Positions 8,908-18,218 of a DNA stretch of 64,000 nucleotides are shown here, piece by piece. Source of the stretch: Halapricum desulfuricans. Lineage in GTDB: Archaea; Halobacteriota; Halobacteria; Halobacteriales; Haloarculaceae. The notes below the pieces were generated by a model. It was not told where the DNA came from and searched no databases. It was given only the letters and a program-made list of their open reading frames with translations. Position numbers and translations under genes: made by a program. Numbering within the stretch: position 1 is the stretch's first letter; the number at the start of each line of letters is the position of its first letter. Where the stretch lies: assembly GCF_017094525.1 (NCBI RefSeq), contig NZ_CP064788.1, forward strand, positions 2,713,030 to 2,777,029, read 5' to 3'.

Positions 8908-9507
8908 ATGGACGACCGGCCGTCCGACGATCCGATAACCGACGCGATCCTCTCGACGTCCCAGTACGAACGGCTCCGCTACGCCGAGGGGATCATCACC
9001 GTTCCCGTCTCCCGGGTCCTGACCTACCAGGCCGTGTTGCTCGCGCTGCTGGCCTCGATCCTGCCGCTGTATTCGCTCTATCCGCCGACGATCGGTGCGC
9101 ACGTCGGGACGCTCGATCCGTTTCTCGCGGCCCCGAAGATCCTGTTTCTGGGGCTGGTCGGCTGGGTGATCGAAGTCGCCTCGGCGCTGGCGCTCGCCGC
9201 CCTGTACTGGTATCGCGTGGGGCACGAACCGCTCGAAGAGGGGACAGCCCGTGCGATCGTCAATCTCGAGCAGATCGCTATCGGGCTCTCGCTGGTGACC
9301 GGCGGACTGGCGATCGGGGCCACCGTCGCGCTCGTCTCGCTGGGCGTGTTCGGTGGCTCGCTCCTCTCGACGTATCTCACTGACGTCGCCGGGACGAACG
9401 TCTTCGCACACGGCGGCACGCTCTCTGTCGGCCACCTCGCCGTCCTGTCCGTGCTGGGCTGTCTTGTCGTCGTCTCGATCCGACTCGCGCTCGGACGCGC
9501 CGGTTGA
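8908..9507 (+). CDS. Membrane protein with four or five helices, unknown function
   Basis: I chose the ATG at 8908 (MDDRPSDDPITDAILST) over the upstream GTG at 8893. After a cytoplasmic N-terminus of about 40 residues there are hydrophobic segments around 38-58, 75-98, 122-145 and 165-190. No known catalytic motif is seen. It ends 40 bp before the convergent hisH gene. Confidence 0.72.
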   Translation: MDDRPSDDPITDAILSTSQYERLRYAEGIITVPVSRVLTYQAVLLALLASILPLYSLYPPTIGAHVGTLDPFLAAPKILFLGLVGWVIEVASALALAALYWYRVGHEPLEEGTARAIVNLEQIAIGLSLVTGGLAIGATVALVSLGVFGGSLLSTYLTDVAGTNVFAHGGTLSVGHLAVLSVLGCLVVVSIRLALGRAG

Positions 9508-9549
9508 CCCGTTACGCTCGCGAGCGAAACGCGCCACAGGCGCGTCCGT

Positions 9550-10200
9550 TCACCGCTCCGCGCAGTAGTCGACGAAGTTCCGTAGAATCTGCAGTCCGGT
9601 CTCACCGCTCTTTTCGGGGTGGAACTGCGTCCCGAAGACGTTGCCGGCCTCGTTAGCGACGACGCTCGCGAACTCGGTGCCGTAGTCGGTCGTCGTCACG
9701 ACGGCGTCGGGGTCGTCCGGCTCGGCGTAGTAGGAGTGCACGAAGTAGGCGTACTCCCCGTCGACACCTTCGACGAGGGGATGGTCGCGCTCGACGGACA
9801 GCTGGTTCCAGCCCATGTGCGGGATCTTGCGATCGCCGGTGAACCGGCGGTTCGCCCCCGGGATCAGGTCCAGCCCTTCGACGTCGCCCTCGCCGGCGTG
9901 TTCGGCCTCCTCGCTCGTCGTGAGGAGCATCTGCATGCCGAGACAGATCCCGAACAGGGGTTTTCCGTCCGCCGCGAGTTCGACCAGCGTCTCGCGGAAC
10001 GGACCGGCGTTGTCCATTCCCTCGGAGAACGCCCCGACGCCCGGCAGGACGATCCCGTCTGCGGCCTCGAAGTCGGCGAGATCGTCGCTGATCTCGACGT
10101 CTGCGCCGGCGCGTTCGAGGCCGCGGGTGACGCTGCGGAGGTTCCCCAGTCCGTAATCGACCACCACGATCGACGCCGTGGTCGCTCGCGTGTTGCTCAT
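9550..10200 (-). CDS. hisH: Imidazole glycerol phosphate synthase, glutamine amidotransferase subunit
   Basis: HisH hydrolyses glutamine and passes ammonia to HisF in histidine biosynthesis. The 216-residue length and the class I amidotransferase motifs agree: the nucleophile Cys86 in LFGICLGMQ, the His194/Glu196 pair in TQFHPEKSGETG, the oxyanion region VLPGVGAFSEGM and the typical N-terminus VVDYGLGNLRSV. hisF is not in the window, so the histidine genes are dispersed, as is common in haloarchaea. Confidence 0.95.
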   Translation of the reverse strand: MSNTRATTASIVVVDYGLGNLRSVTRGLERAGADVEISDDLADFEAADGIVLPGVGAFSEGMDNAGPFRETLVELAADGKPLFGICLGMQMLLTTSEEAEHAGEGDVEGLDLIPGANRRFTGDRKIPHMGWNQLSVERDHPLVEGVDGEYAYFVHSYYAEPDDPDAVVTTTDYGTEFASVVANEAGNVFGTQFHPEKSGETGLQILRNFVDYCAER

Positions 10201-10222
10201 ACCCGCTGTTGGTGGAGTGTCG

Positions 10223-11026
10223 TCAAGTTCCTTTCCGTTCGCGCAACCGGTCGGCCTCGCGGGCCACTGCCAGCATCGCCCCGTGATCGCGGCCGTTCGA
10301 GGCGACCAGTCCGTGGCTGTCGTGGTGCCAGTCCTCGCCGTCGATATCGGTGACCCGTCCGCCGGCCCGCTCGACCAGGTGCACGCCCGCGATAGAGTCC
10401 CACGGGTTCGGCCGGACGTTGGTGATCGCCCCTTCGATCGACCCGGCGGCGACGAGCGCGAGGGCGACCTGAACGGATTTCAGCCGGACGAGGTCGCCGA
10501 ACCGGGTCACGATCCCCTCGGCGGCTGCCGCGTACTCGTCTCTGCGGTCGAAGTCCCACCACACTGTCGGGGCGACGGTGAACGTCTCCAGGTCAGTCCG
10601 TCCCGAGACGGAGACCGACTCGCCGTTGCGCCGGACCCCGTCCCGTTCGGCGACGTAGGTGTCGCCGACCGCCGGCAGCACGTTCGCCGCCGCGATCGGT
10701 TCGCCGTCCTCGACGACTGCGACGCTCGTCGCCCAGTGACGCATCCCGCGCACGTAGTTGTTCGTCCCGTCGATCGGATCGATCACCCAGGCTCGCCCCT
10801 TTTGGGGTACGTCCGTTCTGGCGTCGTTTTCCTCACCGACAATCATACCCTCCGGGTCCGACTCCCGGATCGTCGATACGATCCGCTGCTGTGTCCGGCG
10901 GTCGGCCCGGGTCACGTAATCGGTCTTGCCGGCCTTGCGCTCGACCGGGAGATCCGTCCGGAACAGGTCGACGGCGGTCGTCGCTCCGGCTTCGGCGGCC
11001 TCGCGAGCGAGGTCCGTGATCGTCAT
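10223..11026 (-). CDS. Inositol monophosphatase-family phosphatase
   Basis: The metal-binding motifs of the Li+-sensitive phosphatase family are present: the GEEND motif, WVIDPIDGTNNYVRG (second metal motif) and PWDSIAGVHLVERAGG (third). The likely substrate is myo-inositol 1-phosphate or fructose 1,6-bisphosphate; archaeal members often use both. I chose the ATG at 11026 (MTITDLAREAAEAG) over 11047. It ends 22 bp before the start of hisH on the same strand, so the two could share a transcript. Confidence 0.9.
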   Translation of the reverse strand: MTITDLAREAAEAGATTAVDLFRTDLPVERKAGKTDYVTRADRRTQQRIVSTIRESDPEGMIVGEENDARTDVPQKGRAWVIDPIDGTNNYVRGMRHWATSVAVVEDGEPIAAANVLPAVGDTYVAERDGVRRNGESVSVSGRTDLETFTVAPTVWWDFDRRDEYAAAAEGIVTRFGDLVRLKSVQVALALVAAGSIEGAITNVRPNPWDSIAGVHLVERAGGRVTDIDGEDWHHDSHGLVASNGRDHGAMLAVAREADRLRERKGT

Positions 11027-11132
11027 ACTCCCACCGATGGTGAACACACATGTATCAGTATCGGTCGGATATCGAATATATAACGATACGTATTGAAAAA
11101 TAGACGAGGCGATGAGAGATAGTCGATCAGTG

Positions 11133-12095
11133 CTATCTGTCGGAACAGTCGAGGCGCGGAGTCTGGCGGTCGTCGATCAGGGGGAACGAAGCGACGCGAG
11201 CGGCGGCAATAGCAGTGAGGCCGCGGGCGGTCGTCGAGTCCGCGCTCCGGCGGGCGTGGGCCATCTCGAGGCCCGTCTCGTCGGCGACCGGGACGAACCG
11301 GACAGTCGTTCCCTCGGGCGAGACCTCGAGCAGGAGATACGACTGCGGGAACGAGCACGTCGTCGGCGCGGCGATCTCCCGGACGCCACGGTAGTGATCG
11401 GCCGTCGGCAGGTGGTAGTGGCCGGTCAGGGTCAGGGCCGTGTCACCCGCCGCGAGCGTCTCGGCCAGCGGCGTCGGTTCGCGCATCGTCGGCGGGACAG
11501 CCATCTCCGGTTCGATCGCCTGGTGGGCCGCCAGTTGCTCCGAGACCGGCGGGAAGTTGTGATGCACCAGCACGACGGGGTCAATGGCGTTTTCAAGCGC
11601 TTCGGCCAGCCAGTCGCGCTGGGACTGCTCGACGTGGCCGTCGTGACTCTCGGTGAGGCGTTCAGCAGTGCCGGCGCTGTTCACGCCGAAGACGTCGAGC
11701 CCGGCGACCTCGGCGTGGAAGGGCAGCTCGCCCGGACCGTACTTTCGTGCGAACCGCTCGAGTGGGGGTGTCTCGTGTTCGTCGCTCGCCTTCGGCACGT
11801 CGTGGTTGCCGGGCACGGCAAGAAACGGCACGTCGAGGTCCGCGAGTACGTCGTCGACGGCCCCGTAGTTCCAGGGTTCGCCGTCCTTCGTCAGATCGCC
11901 CGGCGACAGGACCGCGTCGACGTCGCGCCGGCGCATGTCCTCGACCGCCGCCGCGAAGTGATCGACGGTGTGCTCGAACAGCTTCGAGGTCCCCTCCGCC
12001 CGGGTCGAGAGGTGCGGATCGGCGACGACGCCGACACGCGCTTCGGGTCCCCGGGGCCGGTCGAGATGTGCGAGGACGGGGCCCGACGCCGTCAT
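11133..12095 (-). CDS. Calcineurin-like metallophosphoesterase
   Basis: All five metallophosphoesterase motifs are visible in order: VVADPHLS (D-x-H), LSPGDLTKDG (G-D-x-x), VPGNHDVP (G-N-H-D), VLVHHNFPP and LTGHYHLP (G-H-x-H). This predicts a two-metal phosphodiesterase or phosphatase in the cytoplasm with unknown substrate. The first four bases overlap the stop of the upstream gene (12092-12568), which suggests translational coupling. Confidence 0.9.
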   Translation of the reverse strand: MTASGPVLAHLDRPRGPEARVGVVADPHLSTRAEGTSKLFEHTVDHFAAAVEDMRRRDVDAVLSPGDLTKDGEPWNYGAVDDVLADLDVPFLAVPGNHDVPKASDEHETPPLERFARKYGPGELPFHAEVAGLDVFGVNSAGTAERLTESHDGHVEQSQRDWLAEALENAIDPVVLVHHNFPPVSEQLAAHQAIEPEMAVPPTMREPTPLAETLAAGDTALTLTGHYHLPTADHYRGVREIAAPTTCSFPQSYLLLEVSPEGTTVRFVPVADETGLEMAHARRSADSTTARGLTAIAAARVASFPLIDDRQTPRLDCSDR

Positions 12096-12568
12096 AGTTC
12101 CCCCGGGAAGAACGGCGTCGGATCGTCGTGATAGAAGCTCCCGAGGCGAGTGCCGTCGAGCGTCTGGACGTGCGAATACATCTCGCCGCGCTCGCGGACA
12201 GCCGTCACGAGTCCACCCGCGTGTGTCATGTCCACGCCGCCGACAAGCAACACGGCGATCTTCCGATCGGTGTCAGTCACCTTCGTGATCGTGAACAGGT
12301 CGCTGCTGAGCCGTCGGTTGAAGACCTCGTAGGCGTCGAACGAACCGTCGGCAATCGCCGACTCGACGTCCGCCGCGACGTCGCCCGGAGCGACGTAGAC
12401 GAACCCGAATCGGTCGGTCTCGCCCGCCGCAGGCGGTTCGGGTGTGGCGTGTGCCGCCCGCACAGTCGTCACGTCCCAGCCGTCCGAGGCCATCGACTCG
12501 GCCATCTCGGTCGCCATCGAGAGCGTCCGTCCCCACGCGTTCTTGCCGCCGTCAGAATGGGCTGCCAT
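12092..12568 (-). CDS. Conserved haloarchaeal protein of unknown function (DUF7529-like)
   Basis: This soluble acidic protein has 158 residues and no membrane segment. The central part alternates strands and helices (RFGFVYVAPGD, SSDLFTITKVTDTDRKIAVL, VGGVDMTHAGGLVTAV) and looks like a compact alpha/beta domain. It overlaps the metallophosphoesterase gene by four bases, so the two products probably act together. I believe it belongs to a haloarchaeal DUF family, but the assignment is from memory. Confidence 0.7.
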   Translation of the reverse strand: MAAHSDGGKNAWGRTLSMATEMAESMASDGWDVTTVRAAHATPEPPAAGETDRFGFVYVAPGDVAADVESAIADGSFDAYEVFNRRLSSDLFTITKVTDTDRKIAVLLVGGVDMTHAGGLVTAVRERGEMYSHVQTLDGTRLGSFYHDDPTPFFPGEL

Positions 12569-12717
12569 ATCGGCGCTTTCGAGTACCGGTACAAGAAGAT
12601 TCTGCCTTCGTGGCCATTTGATAGTGATATATAGAGCAATATTCGGAACATTTCTTTATTACATCATTATATTTCAATTAGCAGCTTTCGTAACAGTTCC
12701 ATCCCGAGGTGGCGTTG

Positions 12718-14646
12718 ATGCCCGAGAAAACGACTCGACGCGGGTTCCTGACAGCAGCGGGCGGGGGCGCAGCCGCGGCACTGGCCGGTTGTTCGAGCGG
12801 ACCATCCGACGACGGATCGACGCCGACCGAGACTGGCGGAGCGCCGTCGTACGGTGGTGACGGCGACACGGCGTCCGAACAGACCGACACCGACGAAAAG
12901 GAGACGCCCGCCGAGCCGGGCGGGACGTTGCAGATGATGGCGAGTGGCTCCATCCAGACGCTCGATCCGATCAACGCGAAGGGGTCGGGCGCCGGCTACG
13001 ACCAGTACGGTCGGTCGCTCATGGAGTTCAAAGACGGGCTGTACCCCCCGGAGGCCGAACTGGCGACCGATTACACCGTTTCCGATGACGGACTGACCTA
13101 TACCTTCGACCTGCGCGAGGACGTCACGTTCCACGACGGCTCGGAGCTGACCGCACACGATATCGTCTACTCCTACCGTCGGCTGGCCGGCTCGGAGAAC
13201 TCCCGCAACCGGGACGACATCATCGGCGAGACGATGACGATCGCCCACGAGAAGGATCCATCACGGACGGAACCGACAGACGAGACCACGCTTTCTGATT
13301 ACGTCCCCGGTTCACTCGCGGTCGAGGCAGTCGACGATTACACGTTCCGGTTCGAACTCGAGAGCCCGTTCCAGTACACGCTCTTCCAGATCGCCGGCGG
13401 CGCGTTCGCGGTGCTCCCGGAGAACGCAGTCGGGGACATCGAAGGCTACGACGGGGAGTACAGCTACAACGAGTTTTTCAGCACCGAAAACGGGGGGCCG
13501 ACATACGCCGGGCTGGGACCGTTCGAGGTCGACTCCTGGACGAAGGGCAGCCAGATCAAGCTCACGAAGTTCGAGGATTACTACGGCGACGGACCGCTGC
13601 TCGACGGGATCACTTACACGGTCGTCGGGAGCGGGCAGACGCGCCTCCAGCGGTTCAAAAACGGGAACGCGGACGTCCTCGAGGGGATGCCGACGGCGTC
13701 GTTCAACCCCGGTAACGTCTCCATCGAGGAGACGAGCGGGAACCGCTCGACCGGGACCTACACCTTCGACGACGGGACGGAAGTCAACTACGGGCAGATC
13801 CCGGCGCTGACGACCGAGTACCTCGTGTTCAATACGCTCGAGGTGCCGATTCCGGTCCGGAAAGCGTTCGCCTACGCGATGAACCAACACGAGATCGCCC
13901 AGAACGTCTACAAGGGCGTCGCCAAGCCAGCCTACCACATCACGCCCCCGGCCCCGTATCCGACCTTCGAGGACGGCGTCTCGTCCGTCGAGACCTACGA
14001 CCGCCACGCCGAATCCGGCTACCAGTCGGTCACCGACTACGGCGCGGACGGCTATCCCTACGGCTACGGGGAGAGCCTCGTCGGCGAGGCGACCGCTGTC
14101 ATGGAAGACGCGGGGTACGGGTCGGAGGACATGTATTCGATTACGGCGACGACGATTACCGGCGACAGCGGCTACCAGTCCGTGTTCACGCGCCTCCAGC
14201 CGAAGTTGCGGGCCGCACACATCGACATGAGCATCGAAGAGGCCGAGTTCGGGACGATCATCAGCCGCGCGATCAGCGGCGACATGGAGGTCTTTGCCCT
14301 CGGTGACGGGATGGAATATCCCGGCCCCCAGAACTTCCTGCGGTTCCTCTACGGCGAGAGTCCGAGCGGGCAGTTCACCCGGTGGGGTGCTGAAGGAAGT
14401 TACCACGACGCCGACCGCCGCCAGCAGGCACTCGACGCCTGGGAAGAGAACTACGCCGCAGACGACGCGACCCAGGCCACCCGCAACCGTGCCTTCCAGG
14501 CGATCGAGGAAATCAACTGGGCGTCTGTTCAGGAGTTGCCGACCGTCCACCCGACGGCCCAGCGCTTCTGGCACGACCACGTCGACGTCGAGATGTACGG
14601 CGTCATGGAGAACCAGACCTTCGACGACGTGACGCTGAACCGATAA
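12718..14646 (+). CDS. Dipeptide/oligopeptide ABC transporter, substrate-binding lipoprotein
   Basis: This family 5 binding protein is 642 residues long and is secreted by the Tat route and lipid-anchored: TTRRGFLTAAGGG followed by ALAGC. I chose the ATG at 12718 because GAGGTGG at 12705-12711 is a good ribosome-binding site for it. The upstream GTG (12709) is part of that site. The mature domain begins GGTLQMMASGSIQTLDPINA and contains the family pattern LREDVTFHDGSELTAHDIVY. It opens a five-gene operon with two permeases and two ATPases. AT-rich DNA at about 12620-12680 should hold the promoter. Confidence 0.93.
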   Translation: MPEKTTRRGFLTAAGGGAAAALAGCSSGPSDDGSTPTETGGAPSYGGDGDTASEQTDTDEKETPAEPGGTLQMMASGSIQTLDPINAKGSGAGYDQYGRSLMEFKDGLYPPEAELATDYTVSDDGLTYTFDLREDVTFHDGSELTAHDIVYSYRRLAGSENSRNRDDIIGETMTIAHEKDPSRTEPTDETTLSDYVPGSLAVEAVDDYTFRFELESPFQYTLFQIAGGAFAVLPENAVGDIEGYDGEYSYNEFFSTENGGPTYAGLGPFEVDSWTKGSQIKLTKFEDYYGDGPLLDGITYTVVGSGQTRLQRFKNGNADVLEGMPTASFNPGNVSIEETSGNRSTGTYTFDDGTEVNYGQIPALTTEYLVFNTLEVPIPVRKAFAYAMNQHEIAQNVYKGVAKPAYHITPPAPYPTFEDGVSSVETYDRHAESGYQSVTDYGADGYPYGYGESLVGEATAVMEDAGYGSEDMYSITATTITGDSGYQSVFTRLQPKLRAAHIDMSIEEAEFGTIISRAISGDMEVFALGDGMEYPGPQNFLRFLYGESPSGQFTRWGAEGSYHDADRRQQALDAWEENYAADDATQATRNRAFQAIEEINWASVQELPTVHPTAQRFWHDHVDVEMYGVMENQTFDDVTLNR

Positions 14647-14732
14647 CGGAGTCGACCGGCTGTGATATCTCTGTATGTGACTGTGCGGGCGACCGCCCGA
14701 CGCCCGACGAACGTCTCTCCCGAGTGGCAACC

Positions 14733-15752
14733 ATGAGCAGATTCAAATATCTCGCCAAACGGTTCGCACTGAGCGTCCCCGTCATCTGGCTCGGCACCTC
14801 GATGACCTGGTTCATCATCTACATGGGGCCGATCGATCCGGCCTCGCGGCTGCTCAGTCAGGGCCAGATTCGCAATCCAGCCGCCTACGAGGCCGCACAG
14901 ACCCAGCTCGGACTCGACCAGCCGCCGCTGCAACACTACGTCGACTGGATGACGAGTCTGCTCACGTTCGATCTGGGCCGAACCTGGCTGCTCTATCAGG
15001 GGTCAAACGTGAACGCGCTCATCCTCGATTTCCTGCCGCGCACGCTGTGGCTGGGGCTGTGGTCGGTGCTCATCGCCGTGTTCATCGGCGTCTCGATGGG
15101 CTTTTACGCGGGGATGCGCTCGAACAGCGTCTCCGATTACGTCGCCTCTATGGGCGGGATCGTCTGGCGGGCGATGCCGAACTTCTGGCTGGCGATCATG
15201 CTCCTGACGCTTCTGAGCACGCCGGCCTGGCTGTTCGGCTTCGACTACCAGCAGTTCGGCGTCCCGCTCGACGGGCTCACCGGTAGCCCCGACATGTCCC
15301 GCATCGGGACTGTCGACGGCTTTCTGGCGGCGACGAAGAAAGTCCTGCCCGCGGCGCTCGTGCTCGGGTCGGCCTCGATGGGCAACGAGATGCGGATCGG
15401 CCGGACGGCCGTCCTCGAAGTCAAAAACCAGAACTACGTCGACCTGGCGAAAGCCAAAGGCGTCTCCGACCGCGCGCTCGTCTGGAAGCACATCTTCCGC
15501 AACGCGCTGGTCCCGCTCGTCCCAATCGTCACGACCGAGGCCTTCCTGCTCATCGGCGGGAGCGTCCTCGTCGAGACGGTCTTCGGTATCAACGGGATCG
15601 GCTACCTGTTCTTCGAGGCGGCCACATCGGGCGACCTGCCGCTGGTCGGCACGCTGATGTACATATTCATACTCATGACTGTTGGAATCAACCTCTTTCA
15701 GGACCTGTTGTACACGATCATCGACCCGCGAGTCGGACTGGAGGGGACCTGA
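14733..15752 (+). CDS. Peptide ABC transporter permease (DppB type)
   Basis: A first membrane helix at about residues 10-30 is followed by an extracellular stretch and five further helices. The binding-protein-dependent transport signature is seen in NYVDLAKAKGVSDRALVWKH, which contacts the ATPase through the EAA loop. The C-terminus is typical (DPRVGLEGT). I chose the ATG at 14733 over the GTG at 14724. It follows the binding protein after 86 bp and is separated from the next permease by a single base. Confidence 0.93.
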   Translation: MSRFKYLAKRFALSVPVIWLGTSMTWFIIYMGPIDPASRLLSQGQIRNPAAYEAAQTQLGLDQPPLQHYVDWMTSLLTFDLGRTWLLYQGSNVNALILDFLPRTLWLGLWSVLIAVFIGVSMGFYAGMRSNSVSDYVASMGGIVWRAMPNFWLAIMLLTLLSTPAWLFGFDYQQFGVPLDGLTGSPDMSRIGTVDGFLAATKKVLPAALVLGSASMGNEMRIGRTAVLEVKNQNYVDLAKAKGVSDRALVWKHIFRNALVPLVPIVTTEAFLLIGGSVLVETVFGINGIGYLFFEAATSGDLPLVGTLMYIFILMTVGINLFQDLLYTIIDPRVGLEGT

Positions 15753-15753
15753 C

Positions 15754-17223
15754 ATGGCCGGAACGACCGCGGACGAAACGGAGTCACGGTGGTCGATGGC
15801 TGTCCCGTCGGACTGGCGCGTGCTCGCGTGGTCGAGCGCGGGCTTTCTGCTGGTCGCCGTCCAGGCCGGAGCGCTCGCGGAGTTCGTCTTCGGCTTTCTC
15901 GCCGACGCGCTGGCGTTCGTTCCCGCCGTCGGGCCGCTTGAGTCGGTGCTGTCGTGGTCAGTCGGCGCGGCGAAGACGGCCGACGCCGCGGCCGCCGAGG
16001 TCCCGACGCTGCTCTCGCGGGCGGTGTTCCCCAACGAGGGATACTGGAACGGCGAGCGCTGGGTCGGGACCTTCATCGGGTTCCGGCCGGGGATCGCCTG
16101 GGCGGTCCGAGTGCTGGCGGTGTACGCCTACGCCTTCGGGTTCGCCGCGTGGGCCTTCGTCGGCTACCGGCTGTATCGACGCCGCTACCGCACCGCCCAG
16201 TGGACGCCGCGCGACGACATGGTCGATCGCTTCCGCTCGCACGGGTGGGGCAAGTTCGGTCTGGTCGTCGTGTTCATGTTCGTCGTGATGGCGGTCTTCG
16301 CCCCGACGCTCGGCCCGACAACAGTCGATCAGAACATGCGCAACTCATACACCCACGAAATCGACTACTGGAACGCGGACACGGGGCAGGTCGAGACGAT
16401 CACCGTCGGGGAAGCGAACCTCAACACGCAGTCTCGCGGTGACAACCCCCAGACGGTCATGCCCTTCCAGACCGACCAGTACGGCCGGTATCACCCCTTC
16501 GGGACGCTGCCCAACGGGCGTGACCTGTTTACCTTTATCGTCGCCGGATCGCGTATCTCGCTGCTGATCGGGCTGCTCGCGGTGGGTCTGAGCGCGTTCC
16601 TGGCGACGTCGCTGGCACTGGTCGCGGCCTACTACAAGGGCCGTGTCGACCTCGGGCTCGTGTTGACGTCAGATTCGGTGATGGCGATGCCGCAGCTGCT
16701 GTTGTTGATCATGCTCACGTCGGTCCTGGCCGGGACGTGGATCGACGGCATCTACAGCGGCGGGTTCCTGCTGGCGCTCATCTTCGCGTTCACCGGCTGG
16801 ACGTACATGTGGCGGTCGCTGCGCGGTCCCGCCCTACAGATCTCCGAACGGCAGTGGATCGACGCCGCCCGGAGTTACGGTCAGACGCCCCGGAAGATCA
16901 TGCGCAAGCACATGCTGCCCTACATCACGGGCTACCTGCTGATCTACGGGTCGATGACCCTCGGCGGTGCGATCATCTCGATCGCCGGGCTGTCGTATCT
17001 CGGACTGGGCGTCTCGGCCCCGACGCCGGAGTGGGGCCGGGCGATCGAGATCGGCCAGGAGTACGTCAACACCGGCTCCTGGCACATCTCGCTGATCCCC
17101 GGCGTCCTCATCACGGTCGTCGTCACTGGCTTCAACGCCCTCGGTGACGGGATCAGAGACGCGATCGATCCGCAGTCCGACGCCGCGGACGGCGGGGTCG
17201 CAAGCACCGGAGGTGGCGCATGA
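15754..17223 (+). CDS. Peptide ABC transporter permease (DppC type), with enlarged N-terminal region
   Basis: The C-terminal half carries the DppC core: the N-terminal membrane anchor (LVVVFMFVVMAVFAPTLG at about 170-190) and the transmembrane domain with the EAA loop SERQWIDAARSYGQTPRKIM. It ends GFNALGDGIRDAIDPQ. The first ~160 residues contain two extra hydrophobic segments (about 20-45 and 110-135), which makes the 489-residue protein longer than the usual ~300. Similar N-terminal extensions are common in haloarchaeal peptide transporters. The stop overlaps the next ATG (ATGA). Confidence 0.92.
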   Translation: MAGTTADETESRWSMAVPSDWRVLAWSSAGFLLVAVQAGALAEFVFGFLADALAFVPAVGPLESVLSWSVGAAKTADAAAAEVPTLLSRAVFPNEGYWNGERWVGTFIGFRPGIAWAVRVLAVYAYAFGFAAWAFVGYRLYRRRYRTAQWTPRDDMVDRFRSHGWGKFGLVVVFMFVVMAVFAPTLGPTTVDQNMRNSYTHEIDYWNADTGQVETITVGEANLNTQSRGDNPQTVMPFQTDQYGRYHPFGTLPNGRDLFTFIVAGSRISLLIGLLAVGLSAFLATSLALVAAYYKGRVDLGLVLTSDSVMAMPQLLLLIMLTSVLAGTWIDGIYSGGFLLALIFAFTGWTYMWRSLRGPALQISERQWIDAARSYGQTPRKIMRKHMLPYITGYLLIYGSMTLGGAIISIAGLSYLGLGVSAPTPEWGRAIEIGQEYVNTGSWHISLIPGVLITVVVTGFNALGDGIRDAIDPQSDAADGGVASTGGGA

Positions 17224-18218
17224 GCGACCCCTTGCTGGAAGTTCGAAACCTCCGGACGGTCTTCCACACCGAGCGGGAGGCGATCCACGCCGTCGACGGC
17301 GTCAGCTTCGACATCCGCGAAGGCGAGTCGGTCGGCCTGGTCGGCGAGTCCGGCTCGGGCAAGTCCGTGACGGCCCGCTCGATCCTCGGCCTCGTCGAGC
17401 GACCCGGTTCGATCGAGAACGGCGAGATCGTCTTCCGGGGTGAGGACCTGACCGAGGACAACTGGGAACGCCACCGCGGGGACATCTCGATCGTCTTCCA
17501 GAACCCGGGGACGTCGCTCAACCCCGTCTACACGGTCGGCAACCAGATCAAGGAGGCGCTGAAGATCCACGAGGGTCTCAGGGGGAAAGAAGCCACCGAG
17601 CGAGCGATCGAACTGCTCGAAGCGGTCGGCATTCCCGACGCGGGCATCCGCGTCGAGGAGTACCCCCACCAGCTCTCCGGCGGAATGCAACAGCGTGTCG
17701 TCATTGCGATCGCGCTCGCGTGTGACCCGGACCTGCTGGTCTGTGACGAACCGACGACCGCGCTCGACGTCACGACCCAGGCGCAGATCCTGGACCTCCT
17801 CGAGGACCTCCGGCGCGAGGAAAACCTCTCGCTGCTCTTCATCACGCACGATATGGGCGTCATCGAGGAGGCGACCGACCGCGTGAACGTGATCTACGCG
17901 GGCGAGATCGTCGAGACGGCACCGACCGAGCAGCTGTTCGACGAGCCGGCCCACCCCTACACGCGCGCCCTGCTCGAGAGCATTCCCGGACAGGTCGACC
18001 CCGACGAGCGACTCCCGACCATCGAGGGCGAAGTGCCGACGCCGACCGAACCCGCGACCGACTGTCGGTTCGCCGACCGCTGTCCGGCCGCCGGACCGGC
18101 CTGCCGGAACACCCATCCCGACACGATGGATGTCGGAGACGGCGACACCGAGCACACGGCCGCGTGTCTGTTGCACGACGGCCGCTATCACCTCGAGGAG
18201 GACCCTGTCGAACAATGA
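17220..18218 (+). CDS. Peptide ABC transporter ATP-binding protein (DppD type)
   Basis: The ATPase motifs are clear: Walker A GESGSGKS (about residue 43), the signature LSGGMQQRV, Walker B DLLVCDEPTTALD and the His-switch FITHDMG. The C-terminal oligopeptide-transporter domain with CRFADRCPAAGPAC follows. It powers uptake together with the next gene's product. Both its start and its stop overlap the neighbouring genes by four bases. Confidence 0.94.
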   Translation: MSDPLLEVRNLRTVFHTEREAIHAVDGVSFDIREGESVGLVGESGSGKSVTARSILGLVERPGSIENGEIVFRGEDLTEDNWERHRGDISIVFQNPGTSLNPVYTVGNQIKEALKIHEGLRGKEATERAIELLEAVGIPDAGIRVEEYPHQLSGGMQQRVVIAIALACDPDLLVCDEPTTALDVTTQAQILDLLEDLRREENLSLLFITHDMGVIEEATDRVNVIYAGEIVETAPTEQLFDEPAHPYTRALLESIPGQVDPDERLPTIEGEVPTPTEPATDCRFADRCPAAGPACRNTHPDTMDVGDGDTEHTAACLLHDGRYHLEEDPVEQ